64,000 nt of DNA from Actinoplanes ianthinogenes. Its GTDB lineage: Bacteria > Actinomycetota > Actinomycetes > Mycobacteriales > Micromonosporaceae. The notes under the pieces were generated by a model that searched no databases, was not told where the DNA came from, and worked only from the letters and a program-made list of their open reading frames with translations. The position numbers and the translations under genes were made by a program. The stretch lies in contig NZ_AP023356.1 of NCBI RefSeq assembly GCF_018324205.1, positions 4,047,501 to 4,111,500 of the forward strand, in the 5' to 3' direction. Within the stretch, counting starts at the first letter, position 1. Each line of letters opens with the position of its first letter. This document shows, piece after piece, positions 8,218 to 16,110 of this stretch.

Positions 8218-8660
8218 CACACCGCACCCGGCTCGCCGTACTCTGTGCCGCCCTGCCGCTCCTGGCATCCGGCATGCCGCACTCTCGTGACCCTGCCGCC
8301 CTGCCGCGCCCAGCATCCGGCACGCCGCGCTCTCGCGGCCCTGCCGCTCCCGGCATCCCGCATGCCGCACTCTCGCGGCCCTGCCGCTCCCGGCATCCCG
8401 CATGCCGCACTCTCGCGGCCCTGCCGCTCCCGGCATCCCGCATGCCGCGCTCTCGCGGCCCTGCCGCCCTGCCGCTCCCGGCATCCGGCACGCCGCGCTC
8501 TCGTGGCCCTGCCGCCCTGACGCTCCCGACATGCCGCGCTCTCCCGGCCCCGCCGCCCTGTCGCTCCCGGCATGCCGCACCCTCGTGACCCTGCCGCCCT
8601 GCCGCGCCCGGCATCCGGCATGCCGCGCTCTCGCGGCCCTGCCGCGCCCCGGACCGGCTC
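8218..8660. repeat. 40/49-bp tandem repeat array
   Basis: About ten copies of a unit read roughly CTGCCGCTCCCGGCATCC, CGCATGCCGCACTCTCGCGGC; the basic period is 40 bp, extended to about 49 where CTGCCGCC is duplicated. Internal GGCAT/ATGCC arms let each unit form a short hairpin. The long open frames on both strands follow from the period and have no start signals, so no gene is called. Confidence 0.85.
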
Positions 8661-8701
8661 GCCGCGCCCAACCCTAGCCCCGGCCACGGCCCCACCCGGA
8701 G

Positions 8702-8727
8702 TTATCCACATCCCACGGTTGTCCACA
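8702..8727 (+). promoter_or_regulatory. pair of DnaA-box-like sequences
   Basis: TTATCCACA (8702-8710) and TTGTCCACA (8719-8727) are in the same orientation with starts 17 bp apart. The first is the classical DnaA box and the second the usual actinomycete form. There is no dnaA, dnaN or large cluster nearby, so this is not an origin. It could titrate DnaA or control the gene that starts 79 bp downstream. Confidence 0.55.
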
Positions 8728-8805
8728 GGCCCACCCGCGATTCGCGCGGAATCCGCCTAACGTCGCCCGCCTGCACCACAGCGAACGGCGACGGAAGGGC
8801 GAGCC

Positions 8806-9282
8806 ATGAGCCGATCCGGCAATCGGGACGAACGCCTCGATCCGATACGCCTGCGAGCACCCAGCCGCGGCACCCTGCTCCGGCTCGCCGCGATAGTCAC
8901 CCTGCTGGGCCTCGCGGTCGCCCTGTTCCGGGCCCAGCCGGCGAAGTCCCCCTGCGCCACGCCCCCGGCCAAGGCCACGACCCCTGCAAAAGCCACCGCC
9001 TCCGGCAAACCGTCGATCCCGGACGACACCGTCGGCGTCCCGGTGCGTCTGGCAGATCCGACCGCCCTGGCCCTGGTCCACCCCGGCAACCGGGTCGACC
9101 TGTTACGGCTCGACGACGGGGGCGACACCACCCCGATCGCCACCGCCGCCCTGGTCCTCGACGTCACCGCCGCCGACGATCCGACCACCGGCGGCCTCCT
9201 GCTCGCGCTCGGCGCGGAACAGGCAGCACAGGCCGTCGCCACCACCGGGCGCGGATTCGCGATCCTCATCCGCCCCGGCTGA
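8806..9282 (+). CDS. small membrane-anchored SAF-like (CpaB/RcpC-type) protein
   Basis: The 158-residue protein has one membrane segment (LLRLAAIVTLLGLAVALF, about 25-42), a short Ala/Lys/Pro/Thr linker, and a domain with VPVRLADPTALALVHPGNRVDLL. That pattern resembles the SAF/RcpC domain of CpaB-like pilus assembly proteins. No other pilus gene is near, so a pilus role is not supported here. It may be a stand-alone periplasmic SAF protein, a form common in actinomycetes. The ATG at 8806 follows GAAGGGCGAG. Confidence 0.6.
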   Translation: MSRSGNRDERLDPIRLRAPSRGTLLRLAAIVTLLGLAVALFRAQPAKSPCATPPAKATTPAKATASGKPSIPDDTVGVPVRLADPTALALVHPGNRVDLLRLDDGGDTTPIATAALVLDVTAADDPTTGGLLLALGAEQAAQAVATTGRGFAILIRPG

Positions 9283-9312
9283 CGGCGTCCTGAGCCGAAG
9301 CGATCGGGCAGC

Positions 9313-9492
9313 TCAGTCCCAGTGCGGTGGACGGTCGTCGAGCAGCCGGTCGTCATTGGAGTAGTCGCGCTCGCCCCAGCCACGCTCGGTGTCGTCCCGA
9401 GTCTGCTCAGGCAGCAGCGGCGCCTCCTCCGAGTCGAAGTCGACCTCGCGCTCGGCGTCGTGATCCCGCTCGGGGCCATCCAGGATGTCCAC
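9313..9492 (-). CDS. small acidic protein of unknown function
   Basis: A 59-residue, highly charged protein (MDILDGPERDHDAEREVDF... ending in DDRPPHWD) starts at GTG 9492. The codons end mostly in G or C, the ribosome-binding site is weak, and no domain is recognised. It diverges from the proline-rich membrane protein that starts at 9551 and converges on the SAF-like gene. Small acidic proteins of this kind recur in Micromonosporaceae, but the role is unknown. Confidence 0.55.
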   Translation of the reverse strand: MDILDGPERDHDAEREVDFDSEEAPLLPEQTRDDTERGWGERDYSNDDRLLDDRPPHWD

Positions 9493-9550
9493 GCCTAGAA
9501 GGGTAAGCCGACATCGCTGCGGCCGTCGTCCCCCTCCGGCTGTACCGTCG

Positions 9551-9889
9551 GTGAACGTGACCTCCCCCACCCGTGGCCCGGACGACGACGCGTACTGGCA
9601 GCGGCCCACGCCGGACGCCGCCCCGCTCGCCCGGCCATCCCAGGACCAGCCCGCCACCCCCGAGCCGCCGCCGTACCCGGGACCGCCGCGCACCGATCCG
9701 CCGGCGGCGTACTGGCGCCCGCCGACCATCGCCACGCCACCCCCGCCCCGGCACATGCCGGCCCAGGACATGGACGCGATCGACGAGGCCGAGGGTTCCG
9801 CGCGCACCGTGACGTACGGCGTGGGCCTGGTCGCCGGCGCGATAGCCCTGATCCTGTTGTGCCTGCTCTGCGGCCGCGCCCTGCTCTGA
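9551..9889 (+). CDS. proline-rich single-pass membrane protein
   Basis: The protein is about 112 residues from GTG 9551 (GTG 9557 is possible). The first 80 residues are rich in Pro, Asp and Arg and look disordered. The C-terminus is one strongly hydrophobic helix (GVGLVAGAIALILLCLLCG), so it is probably a tail-anchored protein facing the cytoplasm. No family is recognised. It ends at a strong bidirectional hairpin shared with the convergent DUF2231 gene. Confidence 0.6.
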   Translation: MNVTSPTRGPDDDAYWQRPTPDAAPLARPSQDQPATPEPPPYPGPPRTDPPAAYWRPPTIATPPPPRHMPAQDMDAIDEAEGSARTVTYGVGLVAGAIALILLCLLCGRALL

Positions 9890-9896
9890 CCGGCAA

Positions 9897-9929
9897 AACG
9901 CCGCCGAGCCCGGCAGGGTCGGCGGCGTT
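9897..9929. terminator. bidirectional terminator
   Basis: A perfect 11-bp stem (AACGCCGCCGA, 9897-9907, with 9919-9929) lies between two convergent genes. It has A-rich bases on the left and TT on the right, so it can serve both strands. Confidence 0.8.
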
Positions 9930-9945
9930 CGGCGCGAGACGACGA

Positions 9946-10419
9946 TCAGTAACTGCCCCAGACTGCGGTCGCGCCCGAGTCACCGGTCTCGAAGACGTAG
10001 TACAGGCTGCCCGCCGCCAGCACCAGCGTCAGCACGACGAAGACCACGTTCGCCACCGCGGGCAGCTGCCGGCCGGGCCGGAATGTCAGCCCCACCATGA
10101 CCAGGCTCACCACGCCGAGGCCGAGCACGAACCAGAGCAGCATCGAGCCGTAGTCCATGTGGTCGTTGAGGATTTCCAGGCCCTTGCCCTTCAGCCCGTT
10201 CGAGACCAGCCGGTTGTAGAGCTGCTCCCCGGACTCCTTGGCGACGAACGTGGAGATCGGCGCCGCCAGCGCGAGCAGGGCCACCGCCCAGCCGAGCCGT
10301 GGACGCCACTTCGGGACGGCGGCGTACACCACCGCGAGGATCGCGAGCAGCGGGACGAACACCACGGCGGCGTGCAACACGAGCGCATGTACCGGCAAGC
10401 CGTTGACCTGGTCGAACAC
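9946..10419 (-). CDS. DUF2231 family membrane protein
   Basis: The 157-residue protein has four membrane helices (LHAAVVFVPLLAILAVVYA, LGWAVALLALAAPIS, MLLWFVLGLGVVSLVMVGL and VVFVVLTLVLAAGSLYYVF). The N-terminal GLPVHALVLHAAVVFVPL carries the two histidines typical of DUF2231, a family often linked to heme or redox functions without a settled role. The start is GTG 10419, placed after AGGAGGAAAA. The track of in-frame codons further upstream includes stretches with no coding character. Confidence 0.85.
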   Translation of the reverse strand: MFDQVNGLPVHALVLHAAVVFVPLLAILAVVYAAVPKWRPRLGWAVALLALAAPISTFVAKESGEQLYNRLVSNGLKGKGLEILNDHMDYGSMLLWFVLGLGVVSLVMVGLTFRPGRQLPAVANVVFVVLTLVLAAGSLYYVFETGDSGATAVWGSY

Positions 10420-10565
10420 TTTTCCTCCTGGGTCCGGGGTGATCGCTAGCTTAGGGTTTGTGTGACGGCGCAAACATCCCCCCGTCAGCATTTACCTCGG
10501 GATTCCGGTTCCGGTTCAGTTACGGCCCAGTTGGGGAAACCGCCCGGCCGTGTTGTCATGAACGC

Positions 10566-10997
10566 ATGTCCACCGGTGAAGAACTGCTGCGTGCGCACGG
10601 CTTGCGCGTCACCCGTCCGCGCCTGGCCGTGCTCGAGGTCCTCACCGGCGGCGGGCACCTGGAGGTGGACGACATCGCCCAGCGGGTGCGCGTCCGGCTC
10701 GACTCGGTCTCCACCCAGGCGGTCTACGACGTGCTCGGCGCGCTGTCCCGAGCCGGCCTCGCCCGGCGGATCGAGCCGGCCGGCAGCCCGGCCCGGTTCG
10801 AGGCCCGGGTCGGCGACAACCATCACCACGTCGTCTGCCGCGGCTGTGGGGCGATCGCCGACGTCGACTGCACGGTCGGCGAGCGGCCGTGCCTGACCCC
10901 GAGCGAGGGACACGGGTTCGCGCTGGACGAGGCCGAGGTCACGTTCTGGGGTCTGTGCCCCGCCTGCCAGGCCCGCCGCCTGGCCGACACCGCCTGA
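10566..10997 (+). CDS. Fur family transcriptional regulator (FurA/CatR-like)
   Basis: The 143-residue protein has an N-terminal winged helix (ELLRAHGLRVTRPRLAVLEVL, then SVSTQAVYDVLGALSRAGL) and a C-terminal metal-binding half with HHHVVCRGCGAIADVDC and CPAC. The HxH cluster and paired CxxC motifs fit structural zinc plus a regulatory metal. The length and N-terminus resemble the FurA/CatR peroxide-sensing branch more than the iron Fur, but no katG lies next to it, so the target is uncertain. The ATG at 10566 has no strong ribosome-binding site. The 3' end runs into a short tandem repeat. Confidence 0.85.
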   Translation: MSTGEELLRAHGLRVTRPRLAVLEVLTGGGHLEVDDIAQRVRVRLDSVSTQAVYDVLGALSRAGLARRIEPAGSPARFEARVGDNHHHVVCRGCGAIADVDCTVGERPCLTPSEGHGFALDEAEVTFWGLCPACQARRLADTA

Positions 10998-11065
10998 CCC
11001 AGCACCGCGAACACAACGCCGCCTGACCCGGGACCGCGAACACAACGCCGACACCGCTTGACCCG
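10992..11065. repeat. 29-bp tandem repeat at the fur-like gene's 3' end
   Basis: A 29-bp unit (CGCCTGACCC... followed by CACCGCGAACACAACGC) occurs twice and then partly a third time (GACACCGCTTGACCCGA). The first copy contains the stop codon of the Fur-family gene, so the array appears to have grown out of the gene end. Confidence 0.7.
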
Positions 11066-11100
11066 AGGCCGGAGTCGCCCGGCCGTGGCAGGCTGGGGTG

Positions 11101-11955
11101 ATGACGGGCGACGTTGGTCTCTTCGGACCCGATTCGATCACCTGGAAACTGCACCGCGAGCCGATCCTGATGCTCGGCGGCCTGCGCTCTCTCTACCTGC
11201 AAGCCCTGCACCCGCGCACCGTCGCCGGCGTCGCGCAGAACTCCGGTTACCGCTCCGACATGTGGGGCCGCCTGGTCCGCACCTCGGACTACGTGGCCAC
11301 GGTGATCTACGGCAGCACGGCCCAGGTCGAGGAGGCCGGTTCCAGGCTGCGCCGGCTGCACTCCCGGCTCAGCGCGGTCGACCCGCGCACCGGGGAGCGG
11401 TTCCGGCTCGACGATCCGGACCTGCTGCGCTGGGTGCACGTCGCCGAGGTGGAGTCGTTCCTGACCACCGCGCAGCGGGCCGGCGTGCCACTGACCCCCG
11501 CCGAGGTGGACGGCTATTACACCGAGCAGCTGCGGGCCGCCGAGTTGGTCGGCCTGGACCCGGCGACCGTCCCGGCCACCGCCGCCGAGGTCGCCGACTA
11601 CTACGCGGCGCTGCGCCCGGAGCTGGGCCTGACCCGGGACAGTGCGGAGGCGGCGTTCTTCCTGACCCTCCCGCCGATCCCGGAGACCTGGGGCAGCCGC
11701 GCGCTGCGGCTCGGCCTCACCCTCGGCCCGCCGCGCTGGGCATACCTCGGCCTGGCCAGCACCGCGCTCGGCCTGCTCCCGCCGTGGGCGCGGAAGATGT
11801 ATGGCGCACCCGGCTGGCCCACCGCCGACCTGGCCGCCGCCCTCTCCGCCCGCAGCCTGCGCGCCCTGCTCAAGGGCATCCTGGCGGTGCTGCCGACGGA
11901 GTACCGCATCTCCCCGGCCCACCAGGCCGCCCTCACCCGGGCCGGTCTCGCCTGA
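11101..11955 (+). CDS. MpaB/DUF2236 family oxygenase-like protein
   Basis: The protein is about 284 residues from ATG 11101; GTG 11098 is an alternative. Early family landmarks are present: WKLHREPILMLGGLRSLYLQ, LHPRTVAGV and WGRLVRTSDYVATVIYG, followed by DLLRWVHVAEVESFL. MpaB-type proteins are helical and bind heme; they were named from mycophenolic acid biosynthesis but are widespread in actinobacteria with mostly unknown substrates. The gene stands alone, converging directly on the RecB-like gene, whose stop codon abuts its own. Confidence 0.8.
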   Translation: MTGDVGLFGPDSITWKLHREPILMLGGLRSLYLQALHPRTVAGVAQNSGYRSDMWGRLVRTSDYVATVIYGSTAQVEEAGSRLRRLHSRLSAVDPRTGERFRLDDPDLLRWVHVAEVESFLTTAQRAGVPLTPAEVDGYYTEQLRAAELVGLDPATVPATAAEVADYYAALRPELGLTRDSAEAAFFLTLPPIPETWGSRALRLGLTLGPPRWAYLGLASTALGLLPPWARKMYGAPGWPTADLAAALSARSLRALLKGILAVLPTEYRISPAHQAALTRAGLA

Positions 11956-12834
11956 TCAACCGGCCAGGTGCTCGACCGCCGCCCACGGCTCTTTCGCGGC
12001 GACCGAGGCACCGGCGGGACACACCTTGCGGAAGTCGCACCAGCCGCACAGCGATCCCGGGTTGGTCGGGAACGTCTCGTCCGGGTCGGCGCCGCCGGCC
12101 ACCGCTTTCTCCGCGGCCATGATGTCGGTGGCGGCCTCCTCGGCCCGCCGCACCTGCCGCGCGAGCGACTCGTCGGTGTGCTCGTGCGCGGCCACCGTCC
12201 CGGTCGGCAGGTGGTGCAGCTCGACCCGGTAGCACGGCCGGCGGAACACCCGCTGCGCCGCGTACGCGTAAAGCGCCAGCGCCTGTGACCCGCGCGCGTC
12301 GTCGGCGTGCAGCCCGGTGCGCCCGGTCTTGTAGTCGACGATCACCGCCTCCGGCCCCTCCGGACCCACCCGGGCGTCGATCCGGTCGGCCCGGCCGTTG
12401 AGCGCGAGCACCGACGTCTTGGCGGCGACCACCCGCTCCACGCCGAGCGGCTCCTCCTCCGGGTCGAGGGTCGCCACGTAGGTCTCCAGCCAGTCGAGCG
12501 CCCGCCGATAGGCCGCGCGCTCCAGCTCGACGTCCCGGTAACCCTCCCGGACCCAGGTGCTTTTCAGCAGGGTGGGCAGCGCGCCGGGCTCGCGGCGCTC
12601 GGGGGGCAGCGCATACCAGTTCTTCAGGGCGGTGTGCACGCTGGCGCCCAGCGAGTTGTGCGCCCACGGCGGGCCCTTGGGCGGGGTGGGGCGGTCGACA
12701 TATGAATATCGATAGCGCCGGGGGCAGTCGAGGTAGGCCCCGAGCTTGCTCGGGGTGCAGACGAAGAGACGCTCGGGCATCCCGGCGAACCCGAGTTGCT
12801 CGGGGACGGCGGCGCGGTTCCGGGTGGGAGGCAC
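11956..12834 (-). CDS. RecB-family PD-(D/E)XK nuclease with a probable Fe-S cluster
   Basis: This 292-residue stand-alone nuclease resembles the C-terminal Cas4/AddB-type domain. It starts the domain with PSKLGAYLDCPRRYRYSY. GRADRID near residue 140 and VIVDYKTGRTG near 160 supply the catalytic Asp and Lys, and a Cys-rich C-terminus follows (CGWCDFRKVCP). The first Cys plus the three C-terminal Cys match a 4Fe-4S cluster of the AddB/Cas4 kind. There is no helicase partner or CRISPR locus nearby. It is the last gene of the minus-strand run that begins at 16110. Confidence 0.85.
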   Translation of the reverse strand: MPPTRNRAAVPEQLGFAGMPERLFVCTPSKLGAYLDCPRRYRYSYVDRPTPPKGPPWAHNSLGASVHTALKNWYALPPERREPGALPTLLKSTWVREGYRDVELERAAYRRALDWLETYVATLDPEEEPLGVERVVAAKTSVLALNGRADRIDARVGPEGPEAVIVDYKTGRTGLHADDARGSQALALYAYAAQRVFRRPCYRVELHHLPTGTVAAHEHTDESLARQVRRAEEAATDIMAAEKAVAGGADPDETFPTNPGSLCGWCDFRKVCPAGASVAAKEPWAAVEHLAG

Positions 12835-12869
12835 GCGACAATCCTGCCAGCACCCCCCGACAAGAAGCG

Positions 12870-13487
12870 TCAGAGGCGCGGCGCGTAAACCTGCACGAAG
12901 GCGAAGATCGCGTCCGCGATGAGCTGCACCGCGATGGCCGCGAGCAGCAGGCCGGCGATCCGGGTGAGAACCTCGATGCCGGCCGGCCGCAGCAACTTCA
13001 CGATCAGCCCGGAGAAGCGCAGCACGAGCCAGACGGTGGCCATCACGGCCAGGATCGCGGCCGCCAGGACCAGGTACTCGTCCAGGCTCTCCGCACGCTG
13101 CACGAACAGCATGGTGGCCACGATCGCGCCGGGGCCGGCCAGCAGCGGCGTGCCGAGCGGCACCAGCGCCACGTTACTGGTCCCGCCCTGCTCCTCGGGC
13201 TCGTCGGTCTTGCCGGTGAGCAGCTGCAACGCGACCAGCACGAGCAGCAGGCCACCGGCCGCCTGCAAGGCCGGAAGCTGCACGTGCAGGTAGTCCAGCA
13301 GCGTCTGGCCGGCGACCGCGAACCCGACGATCACGCCGAGGGCGAGCAGCACCGCCTGCGTGCCGGCCCGGTTGCGGGCCTTCGCGGGCAGGGCGCCGGT
13401 GAGCGCGAGGAAGACCGGGACCATGCCGGGCGGATCGACGATCACCAGCAGAGTCACGAAGAACTCACCGAACAGCTTGAGATTCAC
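12870..13487 (-). CDS. MarC family integral membrane protein
   Basis: The 205-residue protein has six predicted membrane helices and the MarC/UPF0056 features: DPPGMVPVFLALTGALP near residue 20 and LVPLGTPLLAGPGAIVATML near 110. The family was once linked to multidrug resistance in E. coli; that role was later disputed, so the substrate is unknown. It lies between the RecB-like and PHP genes, a pairing with PHP that recurs in streptomycetes. Confidence 0.9.
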   Translation of the reverse strand: MNLKLFGEFFVTLLVIVDPPGMVPVFLALTGALPAKARNRAGTQAVLLALGVIVGFAVAGQTLLDYLHVQLPALQAAGGLLLVLVALQLLTGKTDEPEEQGGTSNVALVPLGTPLLAGPGAIVATMLFVQRAESLDEYLVLAAAILAVMATVWLVLRFSGLIVKLLRPAGIEVLTRIAGLLLAAIAVQLIADAIFAFVQVYAPRL

Positions 13488-13538
13488 CCGATCAAGGTAG
13501 GGTGTGGCACTCGGTCGCGCAGGCTGGTGCGGCGATCG

Positions 13539-14393
13539 TCACCCGAGGACGGTAACGCCGGTGGCCGCGGCGGCGATCTTCTCGAAGACTTCCGGGGCGG
13601 TCACGAAGGCGCCCAGCTGGACTGTCTTGTGCGTACCGTGAAAATCGGACGAACCAGTGACCACCAGGCCGAGCCGGTCCGCCAGCGATCTGATCTCCGC
13701 CCGCTCCGCGGGCGAATGGTCCTCGTGGTCGGCCTCCAATCCGAAGAGGCCGGCGTCCGCCAGCTCGACGATCAGCTCGTCCGGCACCACCCGCCCCCGT
13801 TTGGTCGCCCGGGGATGCGCGAAGACCGGCACCCCACCGGCCGCCCGCACCGCCGCGATCGCCTCGAAAACATCAAGATCAATTTTCGGTACGAAATACC
13901 GCGCGCCCAGCCACGCCGACGCGAACGCCTCCGTCGTGCTGGCCACCAACCCGGCCCGGATCAGCGCCTGTGCGATGTGCGGCCGGCCGACCGAGCCACC
14001 CGCCGCGTACCCGTGCACCTCGTCCCAGGTGATCGGCACCCCGTCGGCCCGCAGTTTCTCCACGATCCGCTCACCCCGCTGCTCCCGGTCGGTGCGCAGG
14101 TGCCGCATGGCCTCGGCGAGCGCGGGCTCCGCCGGATCGAAGAGGTACGCCAGCAGGTGCAGCGAGATCGACGGCTGCACGCCGTGCCACCGGCACGACA
14201 GCTCCGCCCCGCGGACCAGGCGGAGCCCGGCCGGACGGGCCGCCTCGGCCGCCGCCCAGCCGCCGGTGGTGTCGTGATCGGTGATCGCCATGACGTCCAG
14301 GCCGGCCGCGGCACCCGCCCGGACCAGCTCGGCCGGGGTCAGCGTGCCATCGCTGGCGGTGGAGTGGCAGTGCAGATCGATCCGGCTGCTCAG
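13539..14393 (-). CDS. PHP-domain phosphoesterase (TrpH-like)
   Basis: The 284-residue protein has the four PHP motifs: RIDLHCHSTASDGT, AITDHDTTGG, VFAHP near residue 205 and TGSSDFHGTHK near 250, which supply the His/Asp metal ligands. The family includes 3',5'-nucleoside bisphosphate phosphatases and RNA/DNA trimming enzymes. The first motif is only a few residues from the N-terminus, and the only possible initiator near it is CTG at 14393. That codon overlaps the TGA of the upstream PH-domain gene and follows GAGGGAGACGA. A non-ATG, non-GTG start is therefore likely. Confidence 0.85.
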   Translation of the reverse strand: MSSRIDLHCHSTASDGTLTPAELVRAGAAAGLDVMAITDHDTTGGWAAAEAARPAGLRLVRGAELSCRWHGVQPSISLHLLAYLFDPAEPALAEAMRHLRTDREQRGERIVEKLRADGVPITWDEVHGYAAGGSVGRPHIAQALIRAGLVASTTEAFASAWLGARYFVPKIDLDVFEAIAAVRAAGGVPVFAHPRATKRGRVVPDELIVELADAGLFGLEADHEDHSPAERAEIRSLADRLGLVVTGSSDFHGTHKTVQLGAFVTAPEVFEKIAAAATGVTVLG

Positions 14394-15160
14394 GCGTCGT
14401 CTCCCTCGTCGTCCTTGCCCAGCCGGGCCTCGACCGCCTGCGGCTCGTACATCTCCTCGACCACCCGGAGGTACAGCTCGTTCGGGTTCGGCAGGTGCTT
14501 GACCTCGCGCAACGCCTGGTCCTGACCGGCCGACTCCAGCACGAACGTGCCGTAGCTGAGCATCCGGCCGAGGGCGGACTGCTCGTACTTCATGTCGGTG
14601 ACCCGCAGCAGCGGCATCATCGCCACCTTGCGGGTGACGATGCCGTTGACCACCATCACCCGTTTGTTGGTCAGGATGAAGCGGTCGAAATACCAGTCGA
14701 AGACCTTCCAGGCGACCCAGCTGATCACGCCGAGCCAGATCAGCACGGCGACGGTGACCATGCCGTTGACGTCCTGCCGGGTCAGGAACCCGGCCAGGTA
14801 GCCCAGCAGGAGGGTCGCGCCGGCCCCGATGCTCAGCGGCGCGGACAGGTGGATCCAGTGCCGTTTCCACTCACCGCGGTAGCGCTCGGTGGGGAACAGA
14901 TAGCGGGCGACCAGAGTGGTCGGTTCATCCTCCAGGGGGAGGAAGCGACGCGGGCCGCCGCTGCGATCGAGGCCTTCCAGCTCCTCGGCGGTGAAGGTGG
15001 GATCCTCGAACTCGATGCGCTCGTCCGCATAGGTCTCAGCGCGTGTCCGACCAGGATCGGTGTCCTCCATCGCGGGGTCCCGAAACCGGAAGTCGTCGTC
15101 GTCATCCCGAGGGCTGTGGCCGCCCTCGCCTCGCGGGTCGCGCGGCTCACCAGGATCCAT
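14390..15160 (-). CDS. membrane protein with bacterial PH (bPH2-like) domain
   Basis: The 256-residue protein opens with about 65 acidic, disordered residues. Two membrane helices follow (APLSIGAGATLLLGYLAGFL and VTVAVLIWLGVISWVAWKVF), then a PH-like domain with FILTNKRVMVVNGIVTRKVAMMPLLRVTDMKYEQ, the YdbS/bPH2 signature. It likely faces the cytoplasm. Its role is unknown. It overlaps the PHP gene by 4 bp and is preceded by the 52-aa membrane peptide gene with a 9-bp gap. Confidence 0.8.
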   Translation of the reverse strand: MDPGEPRDPRGEGGHSPRDDDDDFRFRDPAMEDTDPGRTRAETYADERIEFEDPTFTAEELEGLDRSGGPRRFLPLEDEPTTLVARYLFPTERYRGEWKRHWIHLSAPLSIGAGATLLLGYLAGFLTRQDVNGMVTVAVLIWLGVISWVAWKVFDWYFDRFILTNKRVMVVNGIVTRKVAMMPLLRVTDMKYEQSALGRMLSYGTFVLESAGQDQALREVKHLPNPNELYLRVVEEMYEPQAVEARLGKDDEGDDA

Positions 15161-15169
15161 GTAGAGATG

Positions 15170-15328
15170 CTACGCGACGAGGTCGGTGAAGAAGGTGCCG
15201 AAGCCTCGCGCGATGTCCGCGATCGTGCCTCCGATGGACTCGAAGACAGCAGCGGCCGATCTCGGGTTGAAGGCGATGAAGAAGATCAAGAACGCAATAC
15301 CAAGCCAGGTGAAAACCTTCTTGATCAT
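15170..15328 (-). CDS. 52-residue membrane peptide
   Basis: A short gene starts at ATG 15328, 7-13 bases after GGAGAAGG. It encodes MIKKVFTWLGIAFLIFFIAF, then an amphipathic tail ending in FGTFFTDLVA. There is one N-terminal membrane helix with a positive N-terminus. It sits between the DUF6758 and PH-domain genes on the same strand with tight spacing, as similar peptides do in other actinomycetes. The codon choice and ribosome-binding site support a real gene; the function is unknown. Confidence 0.8.
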   Translation of the reverse strand: MIKKVFTWLGIAFLIFFIAFNPRSAAAVFESIGGTIADIARGFGTFFTDLVA

Positions 15329-15435
15329 GGCGGGCCTTCTCCTCTGGTGCGGGTGACAATCAGCGCCGCGGCAGTACTGACGGTATCAGCCTGGTCGCCT
15401 CGTGTGAACAAAGTGCCCAGAAAGCCGATTCTCGG

Positions 15436-16110
15436 TCAGACACGACCGTGCAGATACGGCGAGGGCGCTCCGAACACCAGCTCGGGCGGCACCCCCTCGG
15501 AGAGGTCGTCGAGGACGACGTGCTCCGCGAGGAGATAGCCCGCGCTTGCCGGCCACGCTACCGCATAGAGCCACATTCCCTTGGCCTCACTCACGTACGC
15601 GCTTCGATCCTCCGGTGACTTGACACACCACAGGGGAGTCGGGTGTCCGCCCACTTTGATCTTCGCGTGCGGGCCGGATCCGGCGCCGTGGTCGGAGAGC
15701 GTCTCGGACAGCAGATAGCCCGGATCGATGCCGGGGATGCCGGCGAACCGGTTGCCCAGGCCGACGCCCGGCTGCTCGGCGATGAAGACCAGGTCGGCCG
15801 GACCGCCACCGAGCGGCTCCGGGCCGCTGCACGCGAGCGCGGTGGCGCGTACCCCGGAACGGTCGTCACCGGCCCAGCCGACCCCGGTGACCGTCCAGCC
15901 GGGAGGCAGCGGCCAGGGTCCCCACAGCGGCATCCGCTCCGGGCCCGACGACGACTCCCGCAGCACCGTCCCGACAATCTCCGCGCTGATGTGCTCGGCG
16001 ACGTGGAACGGCGGAACGTCGCCACAGTTGTCGCAGCGCCAGTTGCTGTGCATCAGGTCCGGCTTCCGAACCTGAGCAGCGCATCTGGGGCAACTCACCG
16101 TGACACCCAC
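15436..16110 (-). CDS. DUF6758 family protein
   Basis: The protein is about 224 residues from GTG 16110; GTG 16098 is possible. An N-terminal zinc ribbon (CPRCAAQVRKP... CDNCG) is followed by PLWGPWPLPPGWTVTGVGWAGDDRSG, AEQPGVGLGNRFAGI and HAKIKVGGHPTPLW, which recur in the streptomycete family now called DUF6758. No enzyme motif is recognised. It heads the minus-strand run that continues with the membrane peptide, PH, PHP, MarC and RecB-like genes. Confidence 0.8.
   Translation of the reverse strand: MGVTVSCPRCAAQVRKPDLMHSNWRCDNCGDVPPFHVAEHISAEIVGTVLRESSSGPERMPLWGPWPLPPGWTVTGVGWAGDDRSGVRATALACSGPEPLGGGPADLVFIAEQPGVGLGNRFAGIPGIDPGYLLSETLSDHGAGSGPHAKIKVGGHPTPLWCVKSPEDRSAYVSEAKGMWLYAVAWPASAGYLLAEHVVLDDLSEGVPPELVFGAPSPYLHGRV

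Noticed and set aside
8185..8726. Minus-strand frames with GMPGAAGRQ-type repeats
   Set aside because: They are translations of the 40/49-bp tandem repeat with no ribosome-binding site.
8702..8727. A replication origin
   Set aside because: There are only two boxes and no dnaA, dnaN or AT-rich unwinding region.
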